A stretch of 64,000 nt of DNA from Pseudoips prasinana (taxonomy: Eukaryota > Arthropoda > Insecta > Lepidoptera > Nolidae): NCBI GenBank assembly GCA_951640165.1, contig OX621264.1, forward strand, positions 4,407,001 to 4,471,000, written 5' to 3'. Every line of letters begins with the position of its first letter. Within the stretch, counting starts at the first letter, position 1. A program made the position numbers and the translations under genes. Positions 10,370 through 20,144 of the stretch are shown in pieces. The notes below the pieces were generated by a model. That model did not search any database. It saw nothing but the letters and a program-made list of their open reading frames with translations, and was not told where the DNA came from.

Positions 10370-10759
10370 ACATGTAACTTAATTAACGCACATCCTTAAA
10401 ATAGTTTGTTCAGAATCGTTAACTGAATCGACTTATATCATTTTTAATATAGGTAATTTTTTAGTTCAAAATAATTAAAACTGCGGAAATTATTGTCATA
10501 TTAACTCTGTACAGTCAGAACTAATTGAAATGGACCATAAGTCAAAGTAATAAGACTTTTAAAATCGCAGTTTTATTGTATTCATACAAATTCCATCATT
10601 CAATACAAAAAAAGGAAAAATAAACGTTATTCCAAGGAACTAATTTAGTAAATAACAATGCATATACATGTTAAATTAAAAATTCAGTGTATGTATTATG
10701 ATTACAACATAATATTCTAATTGGGGTGTTTGAGGGTGTGCGTTAATTACGTTACATGG
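10370..10759. mobile_element. MITE4, copy 1
   Basis: The ends are inverted repeats of about 25 bases: ATGTAACTTAATTAACGCAC at the left and its complement with two changes at 10734-10758. The interior is AT-rich and non-coding. A reverse-oriented relative occupies 40135-40505. Confidence 0.7.
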
Positions 10760-10828
10760 TGTAATAGTGGACGTATAGGCAGGTGTAACACTTTTAATTA
10801 TATTATAAACTTGACGGAATGTGGTTAT

Positions 10829-11062
10829 TATTGGTTGCTCTCATAGCTAGATGCTCTCTCTTGTCTGTAAGCGATCGGCGAGGTTAAGTAACTAGGCTCG
10901 CGGTCAGTCCAAAGTGGTTTTAATTTCAGGGCGTCTCCGTGATTCGGAGGGCACGTTAAACTGTCGGTCCCGGTTGTAGACATTAGACAACAGTCGTTAA
11001 GCCATGTCAGAGGCCTACTGGGCGGCTTGAACAACTCTGTCACTAGCGTAATCACTGCCCAT
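10829..11062 (+). mobile_element. 5S-like SINE, copy b
   Basis: The head reads GATCGGCGAGGTTAAGTAAC then TAGGCTCGCGGTCAGTCC, close to the A box and intermediate element of insect 5S rRNA. The C-box end (GATGGGTGACC) is deleted in this copy. The body continues with CGTCTCCGTGATTCGG and ends near GTAATCACTGCCC. Confidence 0.65.
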
Positions 11063-11078
11063 ACGATAAGTAAGTATT

Positions 11079-11455
11079 GGGTGGTCTAGCGGTAGCGTGT
11101 TCACTCGCAGAGAACGAGGTCTCGGTTCAAATCCCGGGTATGGCCAAAAGTGATTTTGGGACTTTTCAGTAAAAAGAAAAAAATTACAGCATCAGCCCGA
11201 AGTCTGGGAGTTGGCGGTATTGTACCCCCGTGCCTCGGAGAGCACGTAAAGCCGTCGGTCCTGTACCTAACCTGCTTCCGGTCGTGTGGCTAGGGGTCCC
11301 ATCGGATCATGAGAGTGATGGAATAGAAATGGATAGATGGTCCTGTGTTTGCGCACACACTTGTGCACTATAATATGTCCCGTGTAGATGGAAAATCTCT
11401 GTTGAGACTGGCCGCCGTGGCTGAAATTCGGCTAGGAGTTCATTATTATTATTGG
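11079..11455 (+). mobile_element. tRNA-headed SINE (family C), full copy
   Basis: The A-box-like TGGTCTAGCGG is at 11082-11092 and the B-box-like GGTTCAAATCC at 11124-11134, the spacing of a pol III promoter. The body has CGGAGAGCACGTAAAGCCGT and the end is an ATT-repeat tail at 11442-11452. A truncated copy lies at 35048-35260. Confidence 0.75.
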
Positions 11456-11472
11456 TTAAGGTGACATGGACA

Positions 11473-11701
11473 GGGGCTCTACCGGCTAAGTCGCTAAACA
11501 GCGTTCAAATAAATAAAGGGTTAGAAATGACTTAATCAATCGATAAATCGGCTTCAACGTTGACAATCCATTCCGGACCATTTATGGCGTGACATGTGGT
11601 CATGGAAGCCGATTTAACGAATGATTAAGTCATTTTTAACCTTTATTTATTTGAACGCCATTCACGAAAACGATGTTCGGCGACTTAGACGGTAGAGCCC
11701 C
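11473..11701. mobile_element. MITE2, copy 1
   Basis: A palindromic element: GGGGCTCTACCGGCTAAGTC at the left end is matched by the complement at the right end (11682-11701, with one change), and pairing continues through most of its 229 bases. No coding capacity. Other copies are at 15746-16529, 31709-31963 and 62728-62970. Confidence 0.8.
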
Positions 11702-11879
11702 TCTTCTGTGGGTTTTCCATTCCACCATATTTCTTTTTTGATGTGCGATGGCCGCTATGAATATTTCCACAGGGGTATCCAAATGGTAAACTGAGACCCT
11801 ATTACTAAGACTCCGTTGTCTGTCTGTAAGTCTGTCTCCAGAGGGTGTACCGCCTTCATTTATATAATACTAATACATA

Positions 11880-12015
11880 ATTACATACATACATAGACTC
11901 ACGCCTGTTTCCCAGAGGGGGAAGCAGAGACAACGGATTTCTATCTGTCACGATCTTTGCATACGTCTTTTGCCTCGATTACTGTCATTATATTCTTCAT
12001 ACATGCTCGCCATTT
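11880..12015. repeat. Repeat Y, copy 1
   Basis: It begins ACATAGACTCACGCCTGTTT and ends TTCTTCATACATGCTCGC. Further copies are at 26752-26890 and 35700-35830. Origin not recognised. Confidence 0.6.
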
Positions 12016-12129
12016 TAGGGTACTTCTGACATGCCTTCTGATTTTCCTTGCCTGCGAGTGGTCATGGATCGGAGGGGAGGTTTTATCGACACACAGCATA
12101 AACTACGTGTCATGGATTACGCCGAAGAA

Positions 12130-12716
12130 GACGCCAGCACATCCAGATACCGAAAAATTACAAATTTCTTTTATAGATTTTCAACTTTATCACATAAGCA
12201 TAAGGTTCATTTTCAATTGGGGAAATTTGACAGATTGGAGTAGCTTTGGGGATTCCAATCTTACGGACAGATTGGATTCGTTAGAGCAGCGGAGAGACTT
12301 TGGATCTCTCTGCGTGTTCTACCGTGTCTTTCACGGGGATTGCTCTGAGGAACTGTTTGAGCTGGTGCCACCGTCCCCTTTTTATCATCGCACCACGCGC
12401 ACTCGCAGTAAGGTTCATCCGTACCACCTGGAAACGATCTCGTCAAGCAACGTTCGCTTTCAGCGTTCATACATCCCACGTACGTGCAGGCTCTGGAATG
12501 AATTACCTGCTGCGGTGTTTCCCCAGCGCTACGACATGTCCTTCTTCAAACGAGGTTTAAAAAGAGTATTAATATCACGGAAGGCAGCGGTTTGCTGTGC
12601 CCTCTGGCACTACGAATGTCTATTAGCAGCGTTTACCACTTACCATCAGGTGGGCCGCTAGCTAGCTCGTCTGCTACCAAAAGCAATAAAAAAAGTTTGA
12701 TGTGCTGGCGTCTGTA
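12130..12716. mobile_element. MITE3, copy split by a LINE
   Basis: The left part (12130-12245) starts ACGCCAGCACATCCAG and contains AATTGGGGAAATTTGACAGA. The right end (TGTGCTGGCGTCTGTA) is at 12701-12716. Between them lies LINE H. Uninterrupted copies are at 33223-33363 and 33596-33715. Confidence 0.65.
12246..12697 (+). pseudogene. LINE H, 5'-truncated 3' end inside MITE3
   Basis: The open frame to the stop at 12659-12661 encodes the C-terminus of a LINE replicase: LEQRRDFGSLCVFYRVFHG, YHRTTRTRSKVHPY and CRLWNELPAAVFPQRYDM. This block is frequent in lepidopteran LINEs. After the stop come TTACCATCAGGTGGGCC and AGCAATAAAAAAAG, the usual short 3' UTR with its tail. The frame appears longer to the left only because it reads through the MITE by chance. 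About 135 codons remain, with no catalytic part. Confidence 0.75.
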
Positions 12717-13082
12717 CATCAGATGTTGTACACCGTTATAAGGATATGAAAAGCTGCATTACGAATAAATTTAATATAATAATCGATAGACAGATGTGAC
12801 GACATGTGCCGGAAGCGTGGAGCATACTGTTTGATTATTGGAATATGCTTATGTTTGGGACCTATTGGAGGGGGGAGTAAGTAGGAATAATATGAAAATT
12901 TTCAGTACACAGAATACATCTACTTACGGAACCCTGAAACACGAGTGTTCTCTAGACTACACTGGCTATGAAAGAAAGAGGGACAGAAAATTGATGCTCG
13001 CACCTCTCTATCAAAATTCAAAATCATTTATTCCATAAAATCGTCATTATTTGTTTAGAGCGTATCATTCCCAAGCTGTTTT

Positions 13083-13205
13083 GTCACTTCAATAATCAGA
13101 AGTATTGTAGTAAGCCCTGCTACACAATTTGGCTTTTATAATTCTTTTAAATTTATTCGTAGACTTTTCTCGGATATCATTGGGAAGTTTGTTATAGAAT
13201 CTTAT
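13083..13205 (-). pseudogene. LINE replicase C-terminal scrap
   Basis: On the minus strand the frame reads RFYNKLPNDIREK, FKRIIKAKLCSRAYYN and stops at about 13083. This matches the last 35-40 residues of CR1/Jockey-like ORF2 proteins. The upstream part is cut off by the CA repeat. Confidence 0.6.
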
Positions 13206-13263
13206 ACAATACATTGCTTATACATTGTCATATATAGTATAATACATACGCAAACACTCATAA

Positions 13264-13294
<31 letters not shown>

Positions 13295-13310
13295 TGCACA
13301 CACGCACCCG
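13264..13310 (+). repeat. CA-rich microsatellite
   Basis: Interrupted CA dinucleotide run with CATATA and CATGCA variants. Confidence 0.9.
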
Positions 13311-13339
13311 TTTGTTATCCCGTTGACATCATATTTATA

Positions 13340-13512
13340 ATGTATCACTTTAAGTTTTGGGGGGCCTGGAGTGCTAAAATACAGGCCTAGGCTTAGCTTA
13401 GACTCCAGATCTCCCACAAGTTACAAATTTTGTCAAACCTTTTGTCAACTGTATTTGCTAATACCTAAGAATGTAATTTGTGGAGATGCAATAAACCATT
13501 TTTATTATTATT
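13340..13512 (+). mobile_element. LINE 3' UTR fragment
   Basis: GGCCTGGAGTGCTAAAATAC near 13362 and GAGATGCAATAAACCATT with a TTATTA tail near 13483-13512 have the form of a LINE 3' end (AATAAA then simple tail). No coding part is attached. Confidence 0.5.
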
Positions 13513-14398
13513 TTTATGTTATTATTGCCCCATAAAAGAGTTAAGTACTTACTTTGTGGAGACGGGTGGTATGTAACACAAAGCTATGCTTATATCTAGT
13601 ATTTATATTATAAGTATCACTCCTTTTACACTCTGTTGCCCCTACAGTTATATACGAAACTAAATTCTCTCTCTTTCAGCTTTCACTAACTTATATCTCC
13701 CTCTCAACTTCCGTTCGCCTCGCCCGATCACACTTTTCGTAACGCACTCGTCACCCATTCACTTGCTTACTCCCCAAGTCAAGATGCGTAAAGAAATTTT
13801 ACAGAATAAATTCTTTCAGTGCACCCAATAAGCTTAAACTCCATTGTTTCACTAAAAATAAGGATAAAAAAGTCCACAACAGCCGTCTGGTCTAAATTCA
13901 GGATGCCAATAACCTAAAGTCACTCCACTGCAGATGTCACTAACCACAGAAAAAAAAAACACCTTAGCTACTAGCAACGAAAAGGCCGAACGAAGGACGC
14001 CTTCGCAAAAAAAGTTAAAAAAAAGCTCAGCCATCTGTCAGACAGGCACGCGCCGGCGCGTGGCCGCAGCCAATAGGAGCGCGGCTCCTAGTATTGCTGT
14101 AACGCCATATTGCGAATGGTTTAGCGAAATTTGAATTTGGATTTTGGCAGATATGAACTTTTTTGGTATTTAAAAGTAAAACGATGACAGCTGTTTATGG
14201 TAGTAGCTATTTTTGTACTGGCTATTTGTTCAGGACCGTAAAAATCTTCGAACATTTAGACAAAATGGTCGAAGGTAAAAATGTCTACCTTACACACCAT
14301 TAAAAAACATAACCACAAAAAAAGCATTATTCGACGCTTTCAAGTTTTATTAGGACAGCGTTTACTTTAACAAGAAAGCTGTCGTAATTTATGTAAAA
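13513..14398. other. No gene recognised; one GC-rich patch
   Basis: Mostly AT-rich. At 14046-14100 there is a CpG-rich patch (GCGCCGGCGCGTGGCCGCAG, then CCAATAGGAGCGC). It could be promoter-like, but no exon or TATA box is visible beside it. Confidence 0.3.
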
Positions 14399-14694
14399 CT
14401 AGCCGTGCCCCGCGGTTTTACCCGCGTTAAATTATATAAATTATCAGAGCTCCTCCCCCGTAGGTACATACATGCCGGCAAACAGACAAAAATTTGAATT
14501 TTTGTCTGTGTGTCTGTTTATATGTCCGGGCTAAACTCAAAAAGTACTGCATGGATTTACTTCAAATTTTGCATGAATATTACTAAGAAGTCGGGTCAAC
14601 ATATAGGCTACATATTATCACGTTATGACCTACGGTGGAGGAGCTGTGATAATTATTAAAGTTTAACGCGGGTAAAACGGCGGGGCACTGCTAG
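14399..14694. mobile_element. Two Helitron-type H1 3' ends in inverted orientation
   Basis: The left end is the complement of an H1 3' terminus (CTAGCCGTGCCCCGCGG). The right end is the normal terminus (GCGGGGCACTGCTAG, 14680-14694). Between them AAATTTGAATTTTTGTC joins the two parts. Both ends have the GC hairpin. No 5' TC end is present on either side. Confidence 0.65.
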
Positions 14695-14908
14695 TAAAAT
14701 AATAAAAGTTTGTTATTGACGCGGAGATGTATGAGAGGGTCGGATTTTAGGGACGTTTTATCAACATTCGCTATATGTTCATACGCGAAGCCCTGGCGGC
14801 TCAGCTACTTGTGGGTTGGGGAAGACATTTCATCGACACGAATATAAGGGTCATGGCGGGCAATAGTGAACGTACGGTACACGAATACGATATTTCGAAT
14901 TGTGTCCA

Positions 14909-15091
14909 GTGCCTCTAGCACGAGTTCCTGCAGTTTACTTACTCGATCACACGTACAGTTTCGTCCCATACATTGAGCACCAGAATTTTAGTTCTTAATA
15001 GTTTCCGCGAGAGGCGCTGGTGCTCAATGTATGGGACGAAACTGTACGTGTGATCGAGTAAGTAAACTGCAGGAACTCGTGCTAGAGGCAC
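14909..15091. repeat. Perfect 74-bp inverted repeat with 35-base loop
   Basis: The arm 14909-14982 and the arm 15018-15091 are exact reverse complements by my reading. The loop is 14983-15017. The flanks do not pair. No open frame and no recognised family. Confidence 0.9.
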
Positions 15092-15159
15092 AGTACTACG
15101 AGAGTTTCTGAGATAAGATAATAATAATAAGATAAGATAATAATAAATAAATAAATAAA

Positions 15160-15300
15160 TTTTATAAATGTTTTAATACAATCAATACAATGTGTACCTA
15201 AATATCTATGTTACTAGAAATAATAATGTATACAACTATAATACTACTAACATGTTCTGACTATTTACAAGCGCTTTTTTAAAGTCTAAGTGAATAAATA
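15160..15300 (+). repeat. Repeat X, copy 3 (3' end only)
   Basis: It runs from TTTTATAAATGTTTTAATAC to TTTTTTAAAGTCTAAGTGAA. It faces copy 4 tail to tail. Confidence 0.6.
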
Positions 15301-15304
15301 AAAT

Positions 15305-15575
15305 AAAATAAAAATAAAATAAAAAAGGTTTTTATTCACGTAGACTTTAAAAAAGCGCTTGTAAATAGTCAGAACATGTTTGTAGTAATATAGTTGTATA
15401 CATTAGATATTATTTCTAGTAACATAGATATTTAGGTACATCTTGTATGAAAACATTTATAAAATTTATTTTATTACAGAAATGATATTTAGCTAGCTCG
15501 TATCAAGTTATTGTCAAGAGATTATGTTTAATTATCTAGTTTAAGTCTAAATAATATAATACAAAAATAAAAACC
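15305..15575 (-). repeat. Repeat X, copy 4 (reverse)
   Basis: Reverse complement of the last 240 or so bases of repeat X. With copy 3 it forms an imperfect inverted repeat of about 130 bases per arm around an AAATA-rich centre. Confidence 0.6.
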
Positions 15576-15745
15576 TTTTTTATTTATTTTTATTTTTTAA
15601 GACTTTAACTTCTTCTATGTAGAGGGCCTACCGATGTATGACCATGAATATTACGACTCCGTCTCATCCCGTGGGTGTAGGTGTCCTGAGGCAGTATTTA
15701 GGTACACACGGCTACACATCAAGCTATACATTTCCAGTATAAGCT

Positions 15746-16529
15746 GGGGCTCTACCGGCTAAGTCGCTGAACATCGATTTCTTAAATGGCGTTCAAATAA
15801 ATAAAGGTTAAAAATGACTTAATCCATTGTTAAATTGGCTTCCATGACCACATGTGTCGTCACAAATAGTCCGGAATCGATTGTCAACGTTGAAACTGAT
15901 TTAACGATTGACTATGTAATTTTTAACCTTTATTCATATTAAAAACATATATAAGGATAACGAAACCGGTTTGTTTAAGCACTGCAAAATCATGAATATA
16001 TATGACAAAACTCAGTATTTGAATTTAATTGAAACTAATCAGTCACATTTATTAGTTAAAAATACTCAACCTGACTTTTTAAGACAAAATCTACCTAGAG
16101 ATAAATTCGCCTTACCCAAAACAAATAACTTGTACGGCACGAGAGTTGCAGAATACGTAATACCGAAGTTTACAAATAACATTCCCGAAGAACTGCAAAA
16201 ATTATATACAGAGGGGGCGAAAGGTTTTAAATCTAAGTTAAAAGATCATTTTTTAAGGTAGTAACCTTAAAAAATGATATTCTATTAGAATTTAAGAACT
16301 AACAATAATATCTAACAGTAATTTCTAAACGCTAAGTAAGCACTTACAGTAATGTTAAATAAATGTAAATGTGTGAACGATTCGCCGCTACCCACATAAA
16401 CCCTTAGAGGTTTCTGCGGTTCGGCCTGTAAAATTTAATGTGTAATAAAAAATATATTGAATAAATAAATACAAAAAATTTGAACGCCATTTAAGAAACG
16501 ATATTCGGTGACTTAGCCGGTAGAGGCCC
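15746..16529. mobile_element. MITE2, copy 2, split by LINE E
   Basis: Starts GGGGCTCTACCGGCTAAGTC and ends GGTAGAGGCCC. Its centre (CCGGAATCGATTGTCAACG) is in the opposite orientation to copy 1. Near its right arm it is opened by LINE E at about 15938-16479. Confidence 0.8.
15938..16479 (+). pseudogene. LINE E, 5'-truncated LINE inside MITE2
   Basis: The frame 15941-16261 encodes about 106 residues, with YKDNETGLFKHC, FALPKTNNLYGTRVAEYVIP and FKSKLKDHFLR, the C-terminal end of a LINE replicase. An AT-rich 3' UTR of about 200 bases follows and ends in an AATA-type tail near 16462-16479. MITE2 sequence continues directly after it (TTTGAACGCCATTTAAG). No catalytic domain is left. Confidence 0.75.
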
Positions 16530-16549
16530 TGATCTCGCGTTGCATAGTA

Positions 16550-16799
16550 CGTAGACGGTCACCATAGCCTAGTTGGTAGTGCTCCTGCCTACGAAGCTGG
16601 TGGTCCTGGGTTCGAATCCCGGTAAGTGCAAATATTTGTGTGATGAGCATGAATATTTGTTCCTGAGTCATGGATGTTTTCTATGTATATAAGTATTTAT
16701 CTATCTATATACGTATGTATATCGTCGCCTGGTACCCATAGTACAAGCTTTGCTTAGTTTGGGGCTAGGATAATCTGTGTGACATTGTCCCCAGATATT
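16550..16799 (+). mobile_element. tRNA-headed SINE (family T1), full copy
   Basis: A-box-like TAGCCTAGTTGG (16565-16576) and B-box-like GGTTCGAATCC (16609-16619) form a pol III promoter. The body ends near CATTGTCCCCAGATATT. ATAGTA on both sides (16544-16549 and 16800-16805) is a likely target duplication. A close copy is at 34798-35047. Confidence 0.8.
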
Positions 16800-17098
16800 A
16801 TAGTATTTCCATAAAATGACAGGTCAGCTTATATTGGAAATGTATAGCTTGGTGTGTAGCCGTGCGTACCAGCGATCGGCAGCAGCAACTTCTATTACTA
16901 TGAGCATCAACATACTGCGCCTCCTGAGACTATAAATAGATAATAAAATAAAATATGTTTATTTCGGGTAACTAATTGCGACCCATAGACAGAAAATACA
17001 AACATAATAAAATACAATAACAACATTAATAATTAAAAAGAACAGCAAATGAATAATAACACACACAATACTAATTGATTAATAGATAAATATACATA

Positions 17099-17406
17099 TC
17101 TATACATACATATAATAAAATCGTAGGATATTCAAAACTGTACATTGAATATTTTTTTTAAAGGATACTTGGGGCGTGATCTACAATCGATATCGAAGCC
17201 AAAAATATAGTTTTTAGAATTTTTGTCTGTTTGTCTGTAGGTATGTCCGGGCTAAACTCAAAAAGTACTGCATGGATTTACTTCAAATTTTGCATGAATA
17301 CTACTAAGAGGTCGGGTCAACATATAGGCTACACATTATCATGCTATCACCTACGGGGGAGGAGCTGTGATAATTTCACGCAGGTAAAACCGCGGGGCAC
17401 AGCTAG
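17099..17406 (+). mobile_element. Helitron-type element H1, full copy
   Basis: Starts TCTATACATACATATAATAA, ends with the hairpin CGCAGGTAAAACCGCG and GGGCACAGCTAG, and is followed by T. Length 308. It carries no protein, so it would depend on a Rep/helicase encoded elsewhere. Confidence 0.75.
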
Positions 17407-17449
17407 TAATTAAATAAAATTAAATAACGCTATATTTAGAAATATTGAA

Positions 17450-17800
17450 ATTACGCCTATATCCCACACTTTATGACTTGCCTCTGAGAGCAGTGCTGGA
17501 TATAGGGGCAATCCAATCGATCCGCGATCATCATCAGGACAGTGTTAGAGCTGCCCGGACTCTGCGCACCAGGGAGGCGCACCTTTTACGCATCGTAGCG
17601 TGAAAACAATCAGTGCGCGCATCCGCAAACATGCCCGAGGCGCTGCAGAAGGGGGGCAGCCCCAACACTCCCGTAAAAGCGTTATTATACTGAACCCGGA
17701 GGGCACTGTAGACCCTTTGCGAATAAGTAGCCCATAAGGAACAGGTGTACAACGAGGTGCAGTATGCTCTGAAATACGTTATTTTTACTGCGACCTGTTA
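17450..17800 (-). pseudogene. LINE replicase C-terminal fragment
   Basis: On the minus strand 17752-17534 reads WATYSQRVYSALRVQYNNAF, LGLPPFCSASGMFADAR and MRKRCASLVRRVRAA. The YSALRVQYNNA and FCSASxMFA blocks are landmarks of a common lepidopteran LINE replicase C-terminus. Frameshifts occur on both sides. It is a relic with no catalytic motif. Confidence 0.65.
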
Positions 17801-17880
17801 CATCCCTATTTCCGCTGTTTACTGCTGAGTTGCAATAATCGCCGATTGACGCAAATGCCAACCTGCAAATCAGCAGTAAA

Positions 17881-18119
17881 TCTATATATATAAAAATCAA
17901 TGCCACTTTTCGTTGTAATGTTATAACTCAACAACGCCTTTACCGATTTGGCTAATTTTGGTCTTGAATTATTCGTGGAAGTCCAGGGAAGGTTTGTATG
18001 TAGAGTAAATTTTAAAAAAGTCTTGAGAAAGTGTAAAATCAGCATCTTTCTATACTCCCATATACAAACAATTTGTACAAATACTTAAAAGCGTAGCGAA
18101 GCACGTACCGGGCCACTAG
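17881..18119 (+). mobile_element. Helitron-type element H2, copy in tandem (left)
   Basis: Begins TCTATATATATAAAAATCAA and ends GCGAAGCACGTACCGGGCCA then CTAG. No coding capacity. It is directly followed by a second copy. Confidence 0.7.
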
Positions 18120-18121
18120 TA

Positions 18122-18390
18122 GGTATATAAAAATCAATGCCACTTTTCGTTGTAATGTTATATATAAGTCAACAACGCCTTTACCGATTTGGCTAATTTT
18201 GGTCTTGAATTATTCGTGGAAGTCCAGGGAAGGTTTTTACGTAGAGAAAATTTAAAAAAAGTCTTGTAAAAGTGTAAAATCAGCATCATTTAGCAATTTA
18301 AAATATTTTTTTGTTTGAATAAATGAACTTAATAATCATTTTTTTTATTACTATGCCTTATACGTAGCGAAGCACGTACCGGGCTGCTAG
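18122..18390 (+). mobile_element. Helitron-type element H2, copy in tandem (right)
   Basis: Begins GGTATATAAAAATCAATGCC and ends ACGTACCGGGCTGCTAG. It has a longer AT-rich interior than the left copy. Confidence 0.7.
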
Positions 18391-18756
18391 TACTGTATAT
18401 AAACTCGCGAAGAATAATACACTATTTCCATCAGTGTATTATTCTCTGGTGAAATTGCTGCCCAGCTGCGGAATGGTCATAGATCTGCCGGCTGGCTTTC
18501 AGCAAGGAAACTAGAAGTAATATATTCCGGGTCGTCACTCTGCCCTTCACTAGGGCTATCGCTTAAAAGTCCAAATAACAAAGTTATTATTAGTGTTCCC
18601 TATTAGTTAAATACAGTGTAGTGTTATAAATAAAATAAAAGTAGTGCTAACACTTATGTAGTTTTTTTTTTAAAACTACCGTGTCGCACAGACTAACAGA
18701 CCGAACATCACGCAAACTTGCGACCCAACATGTTTACTATGTAACTATACACAAAG
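18391..18756. other. No gene recognised; small stem-loop
   Basis: AATAATACACT and its complement AGTGTATTATT (about 18413-18443) can form an 11-bp stem just after a TATATAAA-like sequence. Nothing else is recognised. Confidence 0.35.
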
Positions 18757-19496
18757 CATATATTTGAAATTTGCAAATTTGTAAGGAAGTACCCACAATT
18801 CTACAGCAAAAGAGAAGACATACAAACAGAAATCAAACTTAGACATGGAAATAGACTCAACCTGCCAACTTCACGATTAAAAATGCACTCCTCTAGTGCG
18901 TTTGTCACGTCAATAAAAATCTACAATAAATTACCTGAACACATAAAAAACACAGAAACAAACAATATATTTATAAATAAACTAAAACGATTTCCCTTAG
19001 ATAAAACCTACTACACAATTGACGAATACTTCAAAGATAAATTCCTCCTAGAGAAACGAAGATAATTAGAATAACCAAGTAGTACCTAATACATCTATTT
19101 ACCGTATCTACCGTGCAATATCTCTAATTACTTACTATTTAGTTAATAATAAATTACAGCTAATATATAAATAAATATATAAAATAATTACCTAATTTAT
19201 AATTTAGAAAATATCTATTAATAATAAATAAATAAATATATAAATATATATAGAAATACTAATTAAAAACAAAATTAATATAAATCTACTCATAAATAAT
19301 ATCTACTTAAATATCTAAATATAAGATTTACTCCTTAATTTCAATATTATTATGTTTTTAAACAAAAAGCGCTTCATCCTCTCCTCTAAAAACTAACTTG
19401 CTGTGCCCGACAGGGTCCATAATTGTTTCTCTATAATTTACCTACCAGCCTTGTATGCATTATGAATTGCAATAAAAAAAAAAAAAAAAATAAAAA
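18757..19496 (+). pseudogene. LINE F, 3' end
   Basis: The frame from 18757 to 19065 reads VRKYPQFYSKREDIQTE, LRHGNRLNLP, IKIYNKLPEHIKN and the end DEYFKDKFLLEKRR, the same C-terminal block as LINE A and LINE C. An AT-rich 3' UTR follows. An A-rich tail at 19471-19497 closes the element. It is strongly 5'-truncated, with about 100 codons left. Confidence 0.7.
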
Positions 19497-19624
19497 AAGC
19501 AATCTATCGTTCACATCGGCCTAGAGGCTGCTGGTCCACCAGCGTTCTCCATGACCCTTTATTTGCATTCGTATGTATATGGCCCATCCGATCTCCCACC
19601 GGAAGAGAGAACTCCCACCTTGAA

Positions 19625-19829
19625 ATAATGAAATTTATTCAGCACTTGGGTATTTACATACACTTGTACTTGTTAAGCTCACAATGTCTTACATAAACAC
19701 AGTTTAAAAACAGTAATTAAAGCAACAAAATACTTTGAATTAGTCCGTCCGTGCGGTCTGTTTCGTCACATGTATTTTAATATCCTTTAATAAATAATAA
19801 ATAGCAAGCTTTTGTATTGTAGTAGTAAT
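19625..19829. repeat. Repeat Z, copy 1, left part
   Basis: Contains CACTTGTACTTGTTAAGCTC and GTCCGTGCGGTCTGTTTCG. It continues at 20145 after a Helitron-type insertion. A related copy occupies 32745-33000. Confidence 0.55.
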
Positions 19830-19836
19830 CTATACA

Positions 19837-20144
19837 TCTATACAAATAAATAAAATTGGAGTGTCTGTTTGTAATATTGAAATAGCCGGTTTTTACTACA
19901 TAAATATGAATATATATACGGTACCTACACCAAAATAACATTTTTTACAATTTTTGTCTGTCTGTCTGTTTGTTCCGGCTAATCTCTGAAATGGCTGGAC
20001 CGATTTTGACGGGACTTTTATTGGCAGGTAGCTGATTTAATAAGGAGTAACTTAGGCTACTTTTATTTTAGAAAACGTCTTTTATTTTACAAAAAAAACT
20101 AAATAAACTAATTAACACGCGGACGAAGTCGCGGGCACAGCTAG
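19837..20144 (+). mobile_element. Helitron-type element H3, copy 1
   Basis: Begins TCTATACAAATAAATAAAAT and ends ACGCGGACGAAGTCGCG (hairpin) then GGCACAGCTAG. A second copy is at 49105-49418. Unusually, 39-base direct repeats flank it (19791-19829 and 20145-20183). Confidence 0.75.

Larger units (their letters stand above)
15703..16868. mobile_element. MITE1, copy split by MITE2 and a SINE
   Basis: The left end is TACACACGGCTACACATCAA and the right end (16840-16868) is its complement with small changes. The compact copy at 62574-62694 shows the uninterrupted form. Here MITE2 (15746-16529) and a tRNA-headed SINE (16550-16799) have been inserted, leaving only about 20 bases of MITE1 (GATCTCGCGTTGCATAGTA) between them. 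Confidence 0.8.

Noticed and set aside
10087..10377. Protein with Arg-Leu repeats
   Set aside because: The frame is produced by the CGACTT microsatellite and runs into a SINE.
11957..12661. A single 234-codon gene
   Set aside because: The first third is repeat Y and MITE3 read through by chance; only the part from 12246 is coding, and it is a LINE fragment.
13202..13417. Cys-Val rich protein on the minus strand
   Set aside because: Translation of the CA microsatellite.
16550..16640. tRNA gene
   Set aside because: A and B boxes are present, but the sequence continues as a repeat found again at 34798, with target duplication; it is a SINE head. The same applies to the other tRNA-like heads.
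17881..18390. Direct repeats as a pair of LTRs
   Set aside because: They abut with no internal region, and their ends (TC...CTAG with hairpin) fit Helitron-type elements.
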